A stretch of DNA of 64,000 nt from Vitis vinifera (taxonomy: Eukaryota; Streptophyta; Magnoliopsida; Vitales; Vitaceae): positions 26,699,001-26,763,000 of the forward strand of contig NC_081818.1 of the NCBI RefSeq assembly GCF_030704535.1, given 5' to 3'. The notes beneath the pieces were generated by a model. That model had not been told where the DNA came from. It ran no database searches and saw only the letters and a program-made list of their open reading frames with translations. A program made the position numbers and the translations under genes. Below, piece by piece: positions 46,144-57,570 of the stretch. The stretch's first letter is position 1. Each line of letters starts with the position of its first letter.

Positions 46144-46536
46144 CTAGGTCTGTCTTTGAAGACGCTTCCTCAGCTTCTTGTACTTGTGCTTGTTCATTTT
46201 CCTCTTCCGCTTTTTCTTTACACTATCAGCCCAAACCGTCTGGGAATCACCCAATGTGACGTCGTTCGGTTCAGATTGAACCAACCCAGTTAATGAAATT
46301 GGGTTTAAACAAAACCCAAATGGAAAACTTAGGTATATATGCACGGCATCGGATGCTTTAGGTGAACCGGAGAAGGGGATTTGATTGATTGTGTAGGGAG
46401 TGAGAAAGTTTACCTTGGTTTCGCCAACATGGGGATGATGAATCAAGAGATTTGATGCTTGTGGCTTGTTATTTAATGCGGTGATAACTCTTGTGGGCAA
46501 TGATTTTCTTACAAGTTTCTGGACAACAGAAGCCAT
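46144..46536 (-). CDS. mitochondrial small ribosomal subunit protein mS38 (AURKAIP1/COX24 domain)
   Basis: A single-exon 130-aa ORF. The C-terminal 24 residues, VKKKRKRKMNKHKYKKLRKR and on to RLQRQT, are the highly basic helix that defines the AURKAIP1/COX24 (DUF1713) domain. In yeast and mammals this protein is mS38 of the mitoribosomal small subunit; its basic helix lies against rRNA near the decoding region. The N-terminus (MASVVQKLVRKSLPTRVITA) is rich in basic and hydroxylated residues without acids, fitting a mitochondrial presequence. The middle is poorly conserved, as expected. The stop directly follows the domain as in homologues. It stands alone, with transposon remnants upstream. 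Confidence 0.85.
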   Translation of the reverse strand: MASVVQKLVRKSLPTRVITALNNKPQASNLLIHHPHVGETKVNFLTPYTINQIPFSGSPKASDAVHIYLSFPFGFCLNPISLTGLVQSEPNDVTLGDSQTVWADSVKKKRKRKMNKHKYKKLRKRLQRQT

Positions 46537-46868
46537 AGAGGGTCTCCCAGTAGAAAAGGACTCCGGGAGCAGAGAACCATAAATGACTCTTCAGGCTATT
46601 TATTATTCCATCAAAATGCAACCGTTTCACTGCTGATCCAAGCAGCCCGGGCTCTCTAGTTTGAAAGTGATTCAATGAAGTGTTTCTTTCTTTTTTTAAT
46701 ACTTACAAAATAAAGATTTTAAATGTTAAAGGAATTAGCCCATATATGTAATTGGGCCAGTTTGAACCTCATTTGAGTTCAAACTCAGTTGGGTCAAACC
46801 CACTTGATGGGCCCACAGTTGAAAACTACGAAGGTGGGGCACCACCCAAGTACAAACACTCAACAAAC
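46537..46868. other. upstream region of the mS38 gene
   Basis: Promoter and leader sequence on the minus strand; no specific box was identified with confidence. Confidence 0.4.
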
Positions 46869-47185
46869 TAAGGGCATGTTTGGTCATTTTTTAAATAAAT
46901 GTATTTAAGATAGAAAACAAAAATTGGTTTTATATTATTCTTGAAAAATAAGGATCTTGACAAGTTATTTTTAAAAAAAGTTTCAAAAATAAAAACAAAA
47001 AACATGTTTGGACAAAAGAGTTTATTTATGCAATTTTAAAAATGGAAAACAATTTTTTAAAATCTTATATTTATGTTTATGTTGAAAAATATTTCATTTG
47101 GTATTTAATATCAAACTTTTGAAAAATAACATTTAAATTATGTTTTGTTTTTGAAAAATTAAAAAATTAGAGGAAAAATGCTGTG
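46869..47185. mobile_element. left part of a MITE-like element, right end missing
   Basis: Begins TAAGGGCATGTTTGGTCATT, the style of terminal repeat used by many plant MITEs, then runs into A/T-rich sequence with repeated AAAAACAAAA words and an internal ACATGTTTGGACA. No matching right inverted repeat is present before the next element starts near 47190, which suggests truncation. Confidence 0.4.
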
Positions 47186-47189
47186 TTTT

Positions 47190-47800
47190 AAAAATCAAAC
47201 TGGATCGGTCCAATGTATTCGACCGCTGATCGGTTATGAATCGAACCGTTGGAATTGACAATTGGATCGATGAACCGACTGACCTGAGCCGGTTTCGGGT
47301 GAACCAAATGGTTCAAAAACCACCATATCCTTCCCCCACTTCCAGCTCGGCCTTAGCCGCCGCGACCCTTATGCTGCTCCCAGCATGCGCCTCCTGCCTC
47401 AGCCGGGCCCCTCCCCATCCTTCTTCTGCTGCCGGCCTATGCCTCCTATTTACCTTATTAGTTTATATCCATTATTATTTATTTTTTATTTTTTTCACTT
47501 TATGATTTTTAAAACTTCTGCTTTTAATTTAAATTAATGAAAACATTATAATTTTAAATAAATTTCTGATTTTAAAATAAGTTTTTGATTTAAAAATAAA
47601 TTTAAAATTTTGATTTTAATTTAAATTTGTAATTTGAAACTAATTTTATGATTTTCAAATAAAATTTTAAAATTAATTATTTTTAATTTTAATAATATAT
47701 AAATTATATATTTAAGATGTCACGGTTCGATCGTTGATCTTACTAGTGAACAATAAATCGATAACTTTTTCGATTCAATGATCAGTTCGATTTTAAAAAT
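47190..47800. mobile_element. non-autonomous DNA transposon remnant with inverted ends
   Basis: The left end reads TTTTAAAAATCAAACTGGATC and the reverse complement of the right end reads TTTTTAAAATCGAACTGATC. The left 130 bases are rich in CCGGT/ACCGA/GATCG words, followed by a C-rich patch (47330-47440) and an AT-rich half. No transposase. The short ORF at 47236 comes from the C-rich patch and is not considered a gene. Target duplication was not resolved. Confidence 0.45.
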
Positions 47801-48184
47801 ATGAAGGAAATAAAATATAAACGAAAAATAAAATAAAAAAATAAAAAATATGTTTAAAGTCAGTAGATTATTTTTATATGTTTCTTCAAACATATTTAAC
47901 TTATTTCTCTCTATTATTTAAAGATAAAATAATTTAAAAATAAATAAATTATTAATTAATTTTAATTATTTTGTTTTATTTTGTATTTTTTATAATAAAA
48001 TCAAATATAAGAAAATGATTTTTTTTTTCTTTTTTCTTTTTTCTTGATACCTTATGAACCAAATATAGTTTTAAAATATGAAGAGGAAAACATATCTTGC
48101 TTCATACTTCTAGCTTCTATATGATTTGAAGTTCTTTCGGATTGTTGATCCCAGTCTTTTATTCTTTCTTTATGCACTTCTTAT

Positions 48185-48380
48185 GACGGGTAGGGCTGTA
48201 ATTTGGGTGGGCTAACTGACTTAACCCGAATTCAACTAAATGTTTGAGCGGATTTGGGTTCCCTTTTATGTAATTGAGATTGGGCTTGGGTTCATTTTTT
48301 TCAATCAGATTTAAATTTGGGTTGGGCTTGGTCCAATGCCTTGGTAACCCGAGCTTGAAACAAAAAAAAAAAAAAAAAAA
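48185..48380 (+). mobile_element. possible retroposon 3' end with poly-A
   Basis: A segment with repeated TTGGGTTGGGCTTGG-type words (from about GGGTAGGGCTGTAATTTGGG) ends in CCGAGCTTGAAAC and about twenty A. Similar GGGTTGGG-rich tails with poly-A are common in plant LINE or SINE 3' ends. No convincing target duplication was found, so the call is tentative. Confidence 0.4.
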
Positions 48381-49860
48381 AACTCCTTCTGGTTTTCCAT
48401 TCTTCAATAGAGTAAAAAGCCCTATCTCCCAAAATTGAAAAAACTCTTGATTGTACCACATTCAGTGCTGTTGTCGCCATTCAATGCTGCCACCGCCATT
48501 CAAAAGCTTCCATTGTCTCCTTCTTCGCATAAGTTTTCTTCCATATACTCCATTGTAGTTATGAAATCCGACAAGTTTTCATTTCTATCTCATGCTTTCT
48601 TGAATGAGAAAGGTGGTTTTAGGGTCCTTCTGGCTAACACTTCCTTCACCTTCACGGGATTCTTTCCAGTTTTTGAAGTTTTTCCCTACTTCGTTTAGTG
48701 GGTTTTTCTTTCTCCCCCCTCTGGTAACCTGCTTTTCCTACTATTACCACTCCCCTCAGGATGCCAGCCTTCACAATTCGCTATCCTTTCTTGAGCTCAA
48801 TGCTACCCTCTCTCCAAAAATAGGATCCTAGGACTGCTGCACCCAACTTTGTTCAATAGCTTCAAGCAGCCACTAATCTTTACTTCATGTCCCTCATAAA
48901 AGACCATAAAAATTAGATTGAAATCTCTTAGCTGCCTGTAAAAAATCCTACTGAATTAAGGTGCTTCCGGTCCAAGCTCCTTAATTAGTGCTCATATATG
49001 TTCTGTTTTCAAGAAGGATAGAAAGGTTATACCAACGCAAGGAAAACACTCTCCATATAAGAGAAGCTCCACAATGCCATGATTCCCATTTGCCTTCACC
49101 CAAATGCAAAACGTGAGGTATTGCTATTTATAACTAAAGACACAAAAATTAGTTGCTTTTCTAAGAAAAATCCAAAGCAAAAGAAGGCAATCCAAATTCT
49201 TGAAATTTCAAAAGGAAAATAGAGAAATAAAGACTGAAGGAAAGACAAAAGACAAAACTTGCCACCACTAATACTATTTGGTAGTAGAAGGTAGAAGCAA
49301 CCATTAAACTGATGAAGTCTTTACTTCAGAAAATAATTGACTACTACCTTGTAAAATTAGAGAAAATAAAATGAATAAAATGATGGCTGTAAAATAGATT
49401 TACCAAAATCAAACCAAATCAGTCTATCTATATTTTATCTTCCTAATTATTGTACAAAGGAAAAAATTAGGACCTTTAAATTCTTTGTAAAATTCACACT
49501 TCCTAGTCCTCTTTGATATGTCGAGTGTTTTAATAACCCACATCCAATCATATAAATATTATTCTTTGAGCCCAAAAAACTTTCTCCTTTATCCAATATG
49601 AATATCACAAACATCCCTATGGTGATACAATGTTCTCATTGTGTCTAATGCAATTACTGAACCAAACAGACAAATACTCTTCACAGGACTTGACAAACCC
49701 CCAATCGTGTAGATATCATTTGCTCTGAACTCAAAGAGGCTTTCACAGTTTTAAAACGCATATACAAGATTAAGAGGGACCAATACTTACACCTAGTTTT
49801 AAAAACTTTTTCTCCCAATGGGGGATATTACAAGTGCACCCGTTGACGAACAAGAAGAGG
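48381..49860. other. spacer upstream of the gypsy element
   Basis: No gene or element terminus recognised; ORFs at 48435 and 48604 overlap in different frames and lack family features. The last bases before the LTR are the ACTAG target site. Confidence 0.45.
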
Positions 49861-49865
49861 ACTAG

Positions 49866-51433
49866 TGTCAGCCCCTTAGCCACTTGATCTAGACCGGGAT
49901 GAACAGGCCTCATGGGTAGGCCTTGCACCCATGAGAACCTGGGTTGAAAGCAAGGGAAGCTTAGAGGGTTGGTGGTTCGAATCCTTGAAGCTTAGTGTGA
50001 GAATCACAAAGGAGTCAGACGCGCACCGCGGACGAGCCAGGCGCGCACCGCGGGCGAGCCAGACAAGCACCGCGCGCGCACCGCGGGTGAGCCAGACGCG
50101 CACCGCGCGCGCACCGCGGGCGAGCCACACGCGCACCGCGGGCGAGCCAGACGAGCACCGCGCGCGCACCGTGGGCGAGCCAGACGCGCACCGCGCGCGC
50201 ACCGTGAGCGAGCCAGGCGAGCACCGCGCGCGCACCGTGGGCGAGCCAGACACGCACCGCGCGCGCACCACGGATGAGCCAGGCGCGCACCAAGGGCAAG
50301 CCAGACAGGCACCATGCGCACCTTGAAGGCACTTGGGCTAAGGAGTGGTGCAGAGGGATATTTTGGGAATTTAAATTAATTTGTATTTATTTAAATATTT
50401 CATTATGTCTCCTCAGACATATTGATGTCTCCTCCAGAAACTTTGAAAACGGCCCGTATTGCTCTTTAAGGGGGGGGTGGGTGTCTCAAGGGGGATGAGC
50501 ACCAAGAGCGAGCCTTGACCGCGCCTAGAGCGAGCCTTGACCGCACCAAGAAGGCACCTTGGCATGGCAATTGAGCATGCACGCATGGGCTCCACGACAT
50601 GTGTGGCATGCAACCCGTGGCTGCAGCAGCACGGGGCATGATGCGGCCTAGCCCCTCCCCGCGCCAGCACGAGGGCGCCTAAACCTTGTGCAAGCGAACC
50701 AGCCAAGAAGACCATGGGCGCAATGCCATGGCCAGATGGGGCATCAGACAAACAACCGACTAGCACCCGAGTGCCTATGCACAGCACAGGGGCGCAATGC
50801 CCTGTGCACCAAGAGGGAACAGCCATGGGCGCAATGCCATGGCTCGTTGAAGCGCAACCTGACACAGGAAGGGAAAGCAACAGGCCCAGACCATGGGCAC
50901 CTCGACATGGCTTGGGCTCACTCATCAGTGTGGGGGAGGCACACTGATACAGCTTGGACAGCTAGTGAGCAAGTCAAGGAGCTGCATAGACTGACAGGGG
51001 GCTGAGGCAATGCTGATGCAAGTGGGTGGTTTCTCAGCAGGCCACCATCTGGGTGGTGGGTGGTTATACCAGCAGTTCAGAGCGGTTCTGAGCAGTTGCA
51101 CCACCACCTGAGGAGAAACTGCAGGGCTAGTCTTTTAAATAGGACTCCTGCAGCCTTGAGAGGAGAGAGAGGAAGGAGAGGAAGAGGATCTCTGAATGCT
51201 TGGGTTGTAAGCATCATCCTCTGGCTCAAGGAACAATTTTGTATCTTGTAGGTTGAGAACTAATACAAGTTGGGAAGACATTCCTGTAACCTCGTGTGTC
51301 CTTGTCTCTCTTTGGTTTGCTGTTGCTTGTGTGTGTGAGTGTTGTGAAGACTGGGAAGGAAGGTTGGCTAAGGAGGGGTCCTTAGCACCGCACACCAGGT
51401 GAAAAATTTAGGGTGATTTTCGAGGGTGTGACA
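49866..51433 (+). repeat. 5' LTR of the gypsy chromovirus
   Basis: 1568 bases, TG...CA ends. It holds a hairpin (CTCATGGGT, 49909-49917, with ACCCATGAG, 49927-49935), a pol III B-box-like word GGTTCGAATCC (49974-49984) and a GC-rich tandem array (50019-50320). Short ORFs on either strand are repeated exactly in the 3' LTR and are not genes. Confidence 0.97.
50019..50320 (+). repeat. GC-rich 22/33-bp tandem array inside the LTR
   Basis: About ten units of GCGCACCGCGGGCGAGCCAG-type sequence. Units are 22 bases, or 33 when an extra 11-base GCGCACCGCGC-like block follows. The array is saturated with CpG and alternating CGCGCG, very unlike the AT-rich surroundings. Because 33 is a multiple of three, it keeps frames open on both strands. 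The same array is at about 56156-56457 in the 3' LTR. Confidence 0.9.
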
Positions 51434-51435
51434 GT

Positions 51436-51447
51436 TGGTATCAGAGC
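51436..51447 (+). other. primer binding site, initiator tRNA-Met
   Basis: TGGTATCAGAGC, the exact complement of the plant initiator tRNA-Met 3' end, two bases after the 5' LTR. Confidence 0.92.
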
Positions 51448-51458
51448 AAGCACCAGAG

Positions 51459-54400
51459 ATGGCTGGTGGCAGTGCAATGGAGGCCTTACGGGAGAGGATG
51501 ACTCAATTAGAGGAGGCGCTGGGAGAATGGCCACGTGATGATGGCACTGTGGCTTCATGGGCAGAAAACACCATGGGAGAAATCCAATTACAGAGGAACA
51601 TGTTGGAGTCCCATGACAATTTCGTTGAGGAGAAAATGGCTGAATTCAAAACCGAGATGCAGTCTCGGATTGATGAGTTCAAGGTGACCCTGCAGACCTA
51701 TGGGGAAGACATCGCTGTTCTGAAGAAGGCGGTGTTGCAGGGATCTACCTCAGGCCCTAAAGCCCCTTCCAAAGTTCGAGTCCCTGAGCCCAAAGGCTTC
51801 AACGGCAACAGAAACGCGAAGGAATTGGAAAACTTCTTATGGGACATCGAGCAGTTCTTTAAGGCTGCTCATGTTCCTGATGGCGAGAAGGTTTCCATCA
51901 CCAGTATGTATTTGACTGGTGATGCCAAACTGTGGTGGCGAACGAGGATGGAAGATGATGCAGAGTCTGGAAGGCCCCAAATCACCACTTGGGAGACTCT
52001 GAAGAAGGAACTGAAGGATCAGTTCCTCCCCACCAACACGGCATGGGTGGCCAGGGAGGCACTAAAAAGACTCAGGCACACCGGATCTGTGAGGGAATAT
52101 GTCAAGGAGTTCAGTTCCTTGATGCTGGATATTAAGAATATGTCAGAGGAGGACAAGCTGTTCAACTTCATGTCGGGATTGCAAGGGTGGGCTCAGACGG
52201 AACTCAGGAGACAAGGAGTTCGTGATCTCCCTGCCGCCATGGCTGCAGCAGATTGCTTGGTGGACTACAAGATGGGTGGCGCCAGCTCCACCACACAGAG
52301 ACCCAAGTCCGAAGGAGGCAAGAAGGCTAAGTTTGAGGGCAAGACTTCTCAGAAGTCGGGGTGGAAGAAACAGGGCAAAAAGCCCGCTGTAGGAGGAAAA
52401 CCAGTGGAGAAAACCACAAAGGTTGTGCAACAGACCACCCGGATGATGGGATGCTTCATCTGCAATGGCCCTCATCGAGCCAAGGACTGCCCCAAAAGAG
52501 AGAAGCTCTCAGCCTTGGTGACTGCAGAGGACAAGGGAGATTCTGACCCAGAGACTCCTCCCAGAGTCAACCCCCTGCAACTTCTGAACGTGATTCATGG
52601 TGAGACCCCTGTCCAGAAGTCCTTAATGCATATACATGCAATTGTGAACGGTGTGAAAGTGAAGGCATTGGTGGATAGTGGTGCCACTCATAATTTCGTG
52701 GCCACCAAGGAAGCAGCTAGGTTGGGACTAAGGTTGGAAGAGGACACTAGCAGGATCAAAGCTGTGAACAGTAAAGCTCAGAAAATCCAAGGGGTAGCCA
52801 AGAATGTCCCCATGAAAATTGGTGACTGGGAAGGTATGTGTAGCCTACTTTGCGTACCTTTAGATGATTTTGATTTGATCTTGGGTGTGGATTTCCTCCT
52901 GAGGGCTAAGGTGGCCCTGATTCCCCACCTTGGTGGGTTGATGGTGTTGGAAGAAAAGCAGCCCTGCTTTGTGCAAGCATTGAGGGCAAAGGATGGTGGC
53001 AAGGGCCAACCAGAGATGTTGTCTGCCATCCAATTGAAGAAGGGATTGAAGAGGGGCCAGGAGACTTACGTTGCAGCCTTGATCGAGATCAAGGAGGGAC
53101 AGACTATGGAGGTCCCTGATTCTGTGGTCAAAATCCTTAAGGAGTTCAGTGATGTTATGCCTGCAGAACTCCCCAAGGAGCTGCCACCCCGGCGACCTAT
53201 TGATCACAAGATAGAATTGCTACCTGGAACAAAGGCCCCTGCACAAGCTCCTTACAGAATGTCCCCTGCAGAGTTGCTGGAATTGCGTAAGCAACTGAAG
53301 GAGTTGTTGGATGCAGGCCTGATCCAGCCCTCAAGGGCTCCATATGGTGCACCAGTGCTCTTCCAAAAGAAGCATGATGGCTCTCTCCGCATGTGCGTGG
53401 ACTATAGAGCACTCAACAAGGTGACCATCAAAAACAAGTATCCGATCCCCTTGGCTGCAGAGCTCTTTGACCGACTATCAAAGGCTTCTTACTTCACCAA
53501 GTTGGATCTGAGATCGGGCTATTGGCAAGTACGGGTTGCAGCAGGAGATGAGGGGAAAACAACTTGTGTAACTCGGTATGGCTCATACGAGTTTCTGGTA
53601 ATGCCTTTTGGATTAACCAATGCCCCTGCTACATTCTGCAACTTAATGAATGATGTTCTGTTTGATTATTTGGATACGTTTGTAGTAGTGTATCTAGATG
53701 ACATTGTTGTTTATAGCAAGACACTAACAGAACATGAGAAACACCTGAGATTGGTGTTCCAGAGATTGAGGGAGAATAGGCTTTATGTAAAGCCAGAGAA
53801 ATGTGAATTTGCTCAGGAGGAGATCACATTTCTAGGACACAAGATCAGTGCAGGCCTGATCAGAATGGATAAGGGTAAGGTGCAGGCCATCATGGAGTGG
53901 ACAGTGCCTTCCAAAGTGACAGAACTGCGGTCATTCCTTGGCTTGGCCAACTATTACAGAAGGTTCATCAAGGGATATTCAAAGACGGTGTCTCCCCTTA
54001 CTGACCTATTGAAGAAGGACAACCAGTGGGATTGGAGCAGACAGTGTCAGATGGCTTTTGAAAGCCTGAAGGAAGCCATGTCCACTGAGCCTGTGCTGCG
54101 GTTGCCAGATTTGGACTTACCCTTTGAAGTCCAAACGGATGCCTCTGATAGAGCCTTGGGTGGAGTCTTGGTGCAGGAAGGGCACCCCGTGGCATTTGAG
54201 AGCAGGAAGTTGAACAATGCTGAGCAAAGATACTCCACTCACGAGAAGGAGATGACTGCTGTGGTGCATTGCCTGCGGCAGTGGAGACACTACTTGCTGG
54301 GGAGCATCTTCACTGTGGTCACTGACAATGTGGCCAACACTTTCTTCAAAACCCAGAAGAAGCTGAGCCCTAGACAAGCACGGTGGCAGGAGTTCCTGGC

Positions 54401-56024
54401 TGACTTCAATTTTGAATGGCTGCATCGACCAGGGAGACATAACACTGTGGCTGATGTCTTGAGTAGGAAGGAATTGATCACTTACATCACAGCCCTCTCA
54501 GAAGTCATCTCTGACTTCAATGAGAGGATCAAACATGCTGCAGAGCAGGACGCTGCATATGGCAGGCTGAGGCAGCAAGTAAAGGAGGGTGTGATCAGGA
54601 GATATTGGCTAGAAGGTGACCTCCTTGTGGCAAAAGGAGGAAGGTGGTATGTACCTGCAGGCGGCTTGAGAAAGGAACTACTACGGGAGACTCATGATGC
54701 GAAGTGGGCAGGCCATCCCGGAGAAGAAAGGACACTGGCACTACTAGCCAGATCCTATTATTGGCCTAAGATGGGTGAGGAAGTGCAAGCCTATGTAAAG
54801 ACTTGCCTAGTTTGTCAGATGGACAAGACTGAAAGGAAGAAGGCTGCTGGGCTGCTGCAGCCCCTCCCCATTCCAGAGAAACCTTGGGAGAGTATCTCTA
54901 TGGACTTTATTTCTGGATTTCCAAAGGTTCGTGACTTTAAATCTGTCTTTGTTGTTGTGGATAGATTTTCAAAATATGCTGTTTTTATCCCTGCTCCTGA
55001 TACTTGCCCGGCGGAGGAAGCAGCTAAGTTGTTTTTCAGCAATGTTGTTAAACACTTTGGGTTACCGCGGGATATAGTAAGTGATCGTGATGCAAGATTC
55101 ACCGGAAAGTTCTGGGTTGAGCTGTTCAAACTCTTAGGCTCAGAGTTAAAGTTCTCCACAGCCAACCACCCTCAGACAGATGGGCAGACAGAAAGGATCA
55201 ATGCATTACTAGAGGAATACCTCAGGCACTATGTCACTGCAACTCAGAAGAATTGGGTGGACTTGATGGACACTGCACAGTTGTGTTACAACTTGCAGAG
55301 AAGCTCAGCAACAGGGATGAGTCCCTTTGAGTTAGCCATTGGGGTACAACCTCGGATGCCTCTAGAAGTGGCAAAGCAGAAGGTAGGAGGTAACAGCCCT
55401 GCAGCTTATAAAATGGCGCAGTCCCGGCAAGAGATGCTTGATGAAGCTCGGGACAGCCTTGAGAAGGCAGCCAGACGCATGAAGAAGTATGCAGACCGGG
55501 ATAGAAGATCCTTAGAATTTCAGGTTGGGGACAGGGTCCTCCTGAAATTGACTCCCCAGATATGGAAGAAGATCAGCAGTAAGACAAGGCAGAGGGGCCT
55601 TATTCCCAAATATGATGGACCCTTTGAGGTGATAAAGCGGATTGGCCAGGTGGCCTATATGTTGAAGCTGCCCGAGAGGCTCAAGCTTCACCCGACCTTC
55701 CATGTGAGCTTTCTGAAGCCATACCATGAGGATCTGGATGCAGAGAGGGTGCAGACAAAGCGAGCACCTCCCTTGGTCATGAAACAATTTGATAGAGAGT
55801 TAGAAAAGATATTGGATCATAGGACCATGGGACATAGCAAAAAGAACCGGCGAACTGATTTCTTGGTTCAGTGGAAGGGGATTTCAGAAGCTGAAGCTTC
55901 ATGGGAAAGAGATGTTACATTGTGGCAATTTGAGAAGGAGGTCCAGGCTTATTGGCGGTCTAAGTCGACGAGGGCGTCGACTTCAGCAGGTGGGGGTGGG
56001 TTTGTCAGCCCCTTAGCCACTTGA
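51459..56024 (+). CDS. gypsy chromovirus gag-pol polyprotein
   Basis: One open frame of 1521 aa from the first ATG after the primer site. In order: gag (about residues 100-250, [14 protein letters not shown]), CCHC zinc knuckle (about 332, [13 protein letters not shown]), aspartic protease (about 405, [11 protein letters not shown]), reverse transcriptase (about 600-790, active site YLDD near 744), RNase H (about 890-1010, [13 protein letters not shown]), integrase with HHCC finger (about 1075-1120) and DDE core (Asp about 1148, SDRDARF about 1208, Glu about 1244), and a C-terminal chromodomain (about 1445-1500, [17 protein letters not shown]). The chromodomain is thought to steer integration to chromatin marks. 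No stop or frameshift was found and the catalytic residues are present. The stop codon lies 20 bases inside the 3' LTR. The frame is open back through the primer site but has no earlier ATG. Confidence 0.97.
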   Translation: MAGGSAMEALRERMTQLEEALGEWPRDDGTVASWAENTMGEIQLQRNMLESHDNFVEEKMAEFKTEMQSRIDEFKVTLQTYGEDIAVLKKAVLQGSTSGPKAPSKVRVPEPKGFNGNRNAKELENFLWDIEQFFKAAHVPDGEKVSITSMYLTGDAKLWWRTRMEDDAESGRPQITTWETLKKELKDQFLPTNTAWVAREALKRLRHTGSVREYVKEFSSLMLDIKNMSEEDKLFNFMSGLQGWAQTELRRQGVRDLPAAMAAADCLVDYKMGGASSTTQRPKSEGGKKAKFEGKTSQKSGWKKQGKKPAVGGKPVEKTTKVVQQTTRMMGCFICNGPHRAKDCPKREKLSALVTAEDKGDSDPETPPRVNPLQLLNVIHGETPVQKSLMHIHAIVNGVKVKALVDSGATHNFVATKEAARLGLRLEEDTSRIKAVNSKAQKIQGVAKNVPMKIGDWEGMCSLLCVPLDDFDLILGVDFLLRAKVALIPHLGGLMVLEEKQPCFVQALRAKDGGKGQPEMLSAIQLKKGLKRGQETYVAALIEIKEGQTMEVPDSVVKILKEFSDVMPAELPKELPPRRPIDHKIELLPGTKAPAQAPYRMSPAELLELRKQLKELLDAGLIQPSRAPYGAPVLFQKKHDGSLRMCVDYRALNKVTIKNKYPIPLAAELFDRLSKASYFTKLDLRSGYWQVRVAAGDEGKTTCVTRYGSYEFLVMPFGLTNAPATFCNLMNDVLFDYLDTFVVVYLDDIVVYSKTLTEHEKHLRLVFQRLRENRLYVKPEKCEFAQEEITFLGHKISAGLIRMDKGKVQAIMEWTVPSKVTELRSFLGLANYYRRFIKGYSKTVSPLTDLLKKDNQWDWSRQCQMAFESLKEAMSTEPVLRLPDLDLPFEVQTDASDRALGGVLVQEGHPVAFESRKLNNAEQRYSTHEKEMTAVVHCLRQWRHYLLGSIFTVVTDNVANTFFKTQKKLSPRQARWQEFLADFNFEWLHRPGRHNTVADVLSRKELITYITALSEVISDFNERIKHAAEQDAAYGRLRQQVKEGVIRRYWLEGDLLVAKGGRWYVPAGGLRKELLRETHDAKWAGHPGEERTLALLARSYYWPKMGEEVQAYVKTCLVCQMDKTERKKAAGLLQPLPIPEKPWESISMDFISGFPKVRDFKSVFVVVDRFSKYAVFIPAPDTCPAEEAAKLFFSNVVKHFGLPRDIVSDRDARFTGKFWVELFKLLGSELKFSTANHPQTDGQTERINALLEEYLRHYVTATQKNWVDLMDTAQLCYNLQRSSATGMSPFELAIGVQPRMPLEVAKQKVGGNSPAAYKMAQSRQEMLDEARDSLEKAARRMKKYADRDRRSLEFQVGDRVLLKLTPQIWKKISSKTRQRGLIPKYDGPFEVIKRIGQVAYMLKLPERLKLHPTFHVSFLKPYHEDLDAERVQTKRAPPLVMKQFDRELEKILDHRTMGHSKKNRRTDFLVQWKGISEAEASWERDVTLWQFEKEVQAYWRSKSTRASTSAGGGGFVSPLAT
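55989..56002 (+). other. polypurine tract before the 3' LTR
   Basis: GGTGGGGGTGGGTT, directly before the TG of the 3' LTR. It would prime plus-strand synthesis and overlaps the end of the polyprotein frame. Confidence 0.8.
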
Positions 56025-57570
56025 TCTAGACCGGGATGAACAGGCCTCATGGGTAGGCCTTGCACCCATGAGAACCTGGGTTGAAAGCAAGGGAAGCCTA
56101 GAGGGTTGGTGGTTCGAATCCTTGAAGCTTAGTGTGAGAATCACAAAGGAGTCAGACGCGCACCGCGGACGAGCCAGGCGCGCACCGCGGGCGAGCCAGA
56201 CAAGCACCGCGCGCGCACCGCGGGCGAGCCAGACGCGCACCGCGCGCGCACCGCGGGCGAGCCACACGCGCACCGCGGGCGAGCCACACGAGCACCGCGC
56301 GCGCACCGTGGGCGAGCCAGACGCGCACCGCGCGCGCACCGTGAGCGAGCCAGGCGAGCACCGCGCGCGCACCGTGGGCGAGCCAGACACGCACCGCGCG
56401 CGCACCACGGATGAGCCAGGCGCGCACCAAGGGCAAGCCAGACAGGCACCATGCGCACCTTGAAGGCACTTGGGCTAAGGAGTGGTGCAGAGGGATATTT
56501 TGGGAATTTAAATTAATTTGTATTTATTTAAATATTTCATTATGTCTCCTCAGACATATTGATGTCTCCTCCAGAAACTTTGAAAACGGCCCGTATTGCT
56601 CTTTAAGGGGGGGGTGGGTGTCTCAAGGGGGATGAGCACCAAGAGCGAGCCTTGACCGCGCCTAGAGCGAGCCTTGACCGCACCAAGAAGGCACCTTGGC
56701 ATGGCAATTGAGCATGCACGCATGGGCTCCACGACATGTGTGGCATGCAACCCGTGGCTGCAGCAGCACGGGGCATGATGCGGCCTAGCCCCTCCCCGCG
56801 CCAGCACGAGGGCGCCTAAACCTTGTGCAAGCGAACCAGCCAAGAAGACCATGGGCGCAATGCCATGGCCAGATGGGGCATCAGACAAACAACCGACTAG
56901 CACCCGAGTGCCTATGCACAGCACAGGGGCGCAATGCCCTGTGCACCAAGAGGGAACAGCCATGGGCGCAATGCCATGGCTCGTTGAAGCGCAACCTGAC
57001 ACAGGAAGGGAAAGCAACAGGCCCAGACCATGGGCACCTCGACATGGCTTGGGCTCACTCATCAGTGTGGGGGAGGCACACTGATACAGCTTGGACAGCT
57101 AGTGAGCAAGTCAAGGAGCTGCATAGACTGACAGGGGGCTGAGGCAATGCTGATGCAAGTGGGTGGTTTCTCAGCAGGCCACCATCTGGGTGGTGGGTGG
57201 TTATACCAGCAGTTCAGAGCGGTTCTGAGCAGTTGCACCACCACCTGAGGAGAAACTGCAGGGCTAGTCTTTTAAATAGGACTCCTGCAGCCTTGAGAGG
57301 AGAGAGAGGAAGGAGAGGAAGAGGATCTCTGAATGCTTGGGTTGTAAGCATCATCCTCTGGCTCAAGGAACAATTTTGTATCTTGTAGGTTGAGAACTAA
57401 TACAAGTTGGGAAGACATTCCTGTAACCTCGTGTGTCCTTGTCTCTCTTTGGTTTGCTGTTGCTTGTGTGTGTGAGTGTTGTGAAGACTGGGAAGGAAGG
57501 TTGGCTAAGGAGGGGTCCTTAGCACCGCACACCAGGTGAAAAATTTAGGGTGATTTTCGAGGGTGTGACA
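56003..57570 (+). repeat. 3' LTR of the gypsy chromovirus
   Basis: 1568 bases, three differences from the 5' LTR, followed directly by the ACTAG duplication. It carries the polyprotein stop codon at 56022-56024. Confidence 0.97.

Larger units (their letters stand above)
49866..57570 (+). mobile_element. complete Ty3/gypsy chromovirus retrotransposon
   Basis: 7705-bp element flanked by ACTAG on both sides (49861-49865 and 57571-57575). The two LTRs are each 1568 bases (49866-51433 and 56003-57570), begin TGTCAGCC and end GTGTGACA. By eye they differ at three positions only: 49961 T against C, 50088 T against C, 50150 G against C. A tRNA-iMet primer site at 51436 and a purine tract before 56003 are intact, and one uninterrupted polyprotein frame fills the interior. 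Domain order (gag, protease, RT, RNase H, integrase, chromodomain) makes it a chromovirus. All parts needed for an autonomous element are present and the insertion is recent. It lies 345 bases beyond the stop codon of the SEO gene, which points toward it. Confidence 0.97.

Noticed and set aside
47236-47505. 89-codon ORF with Ala/Ser/Pro-rich middle
   Set aside because: It covers the C-rich patch of a non-autonomous transposon remnant and ends in low-complexity hydrophobic sequence.
48435-48831. Two overlapping plus-strand ORFs (87 and 75 codons)
   Set aside because: They overlap in different frames, share no known family features and lie in a spacer; composition is that of pyrimidine-rich non-coding DNA.
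50004-50332. Several 100-130 codon Arg/Ala-rich ORFs on both strands in the LTR
   Set aside because: They arise from the 33-bp GC-rich tandem units, whose length is a multiple of three, and recur in the other LTR.
50413-50925. 170-codon minus-strand ORF in the LTR (repeated at 56550-57062)
   Set aside because: Non-coding LTR sequence in antisense; no domain. Identity of the two copies reflects LTR identity only.
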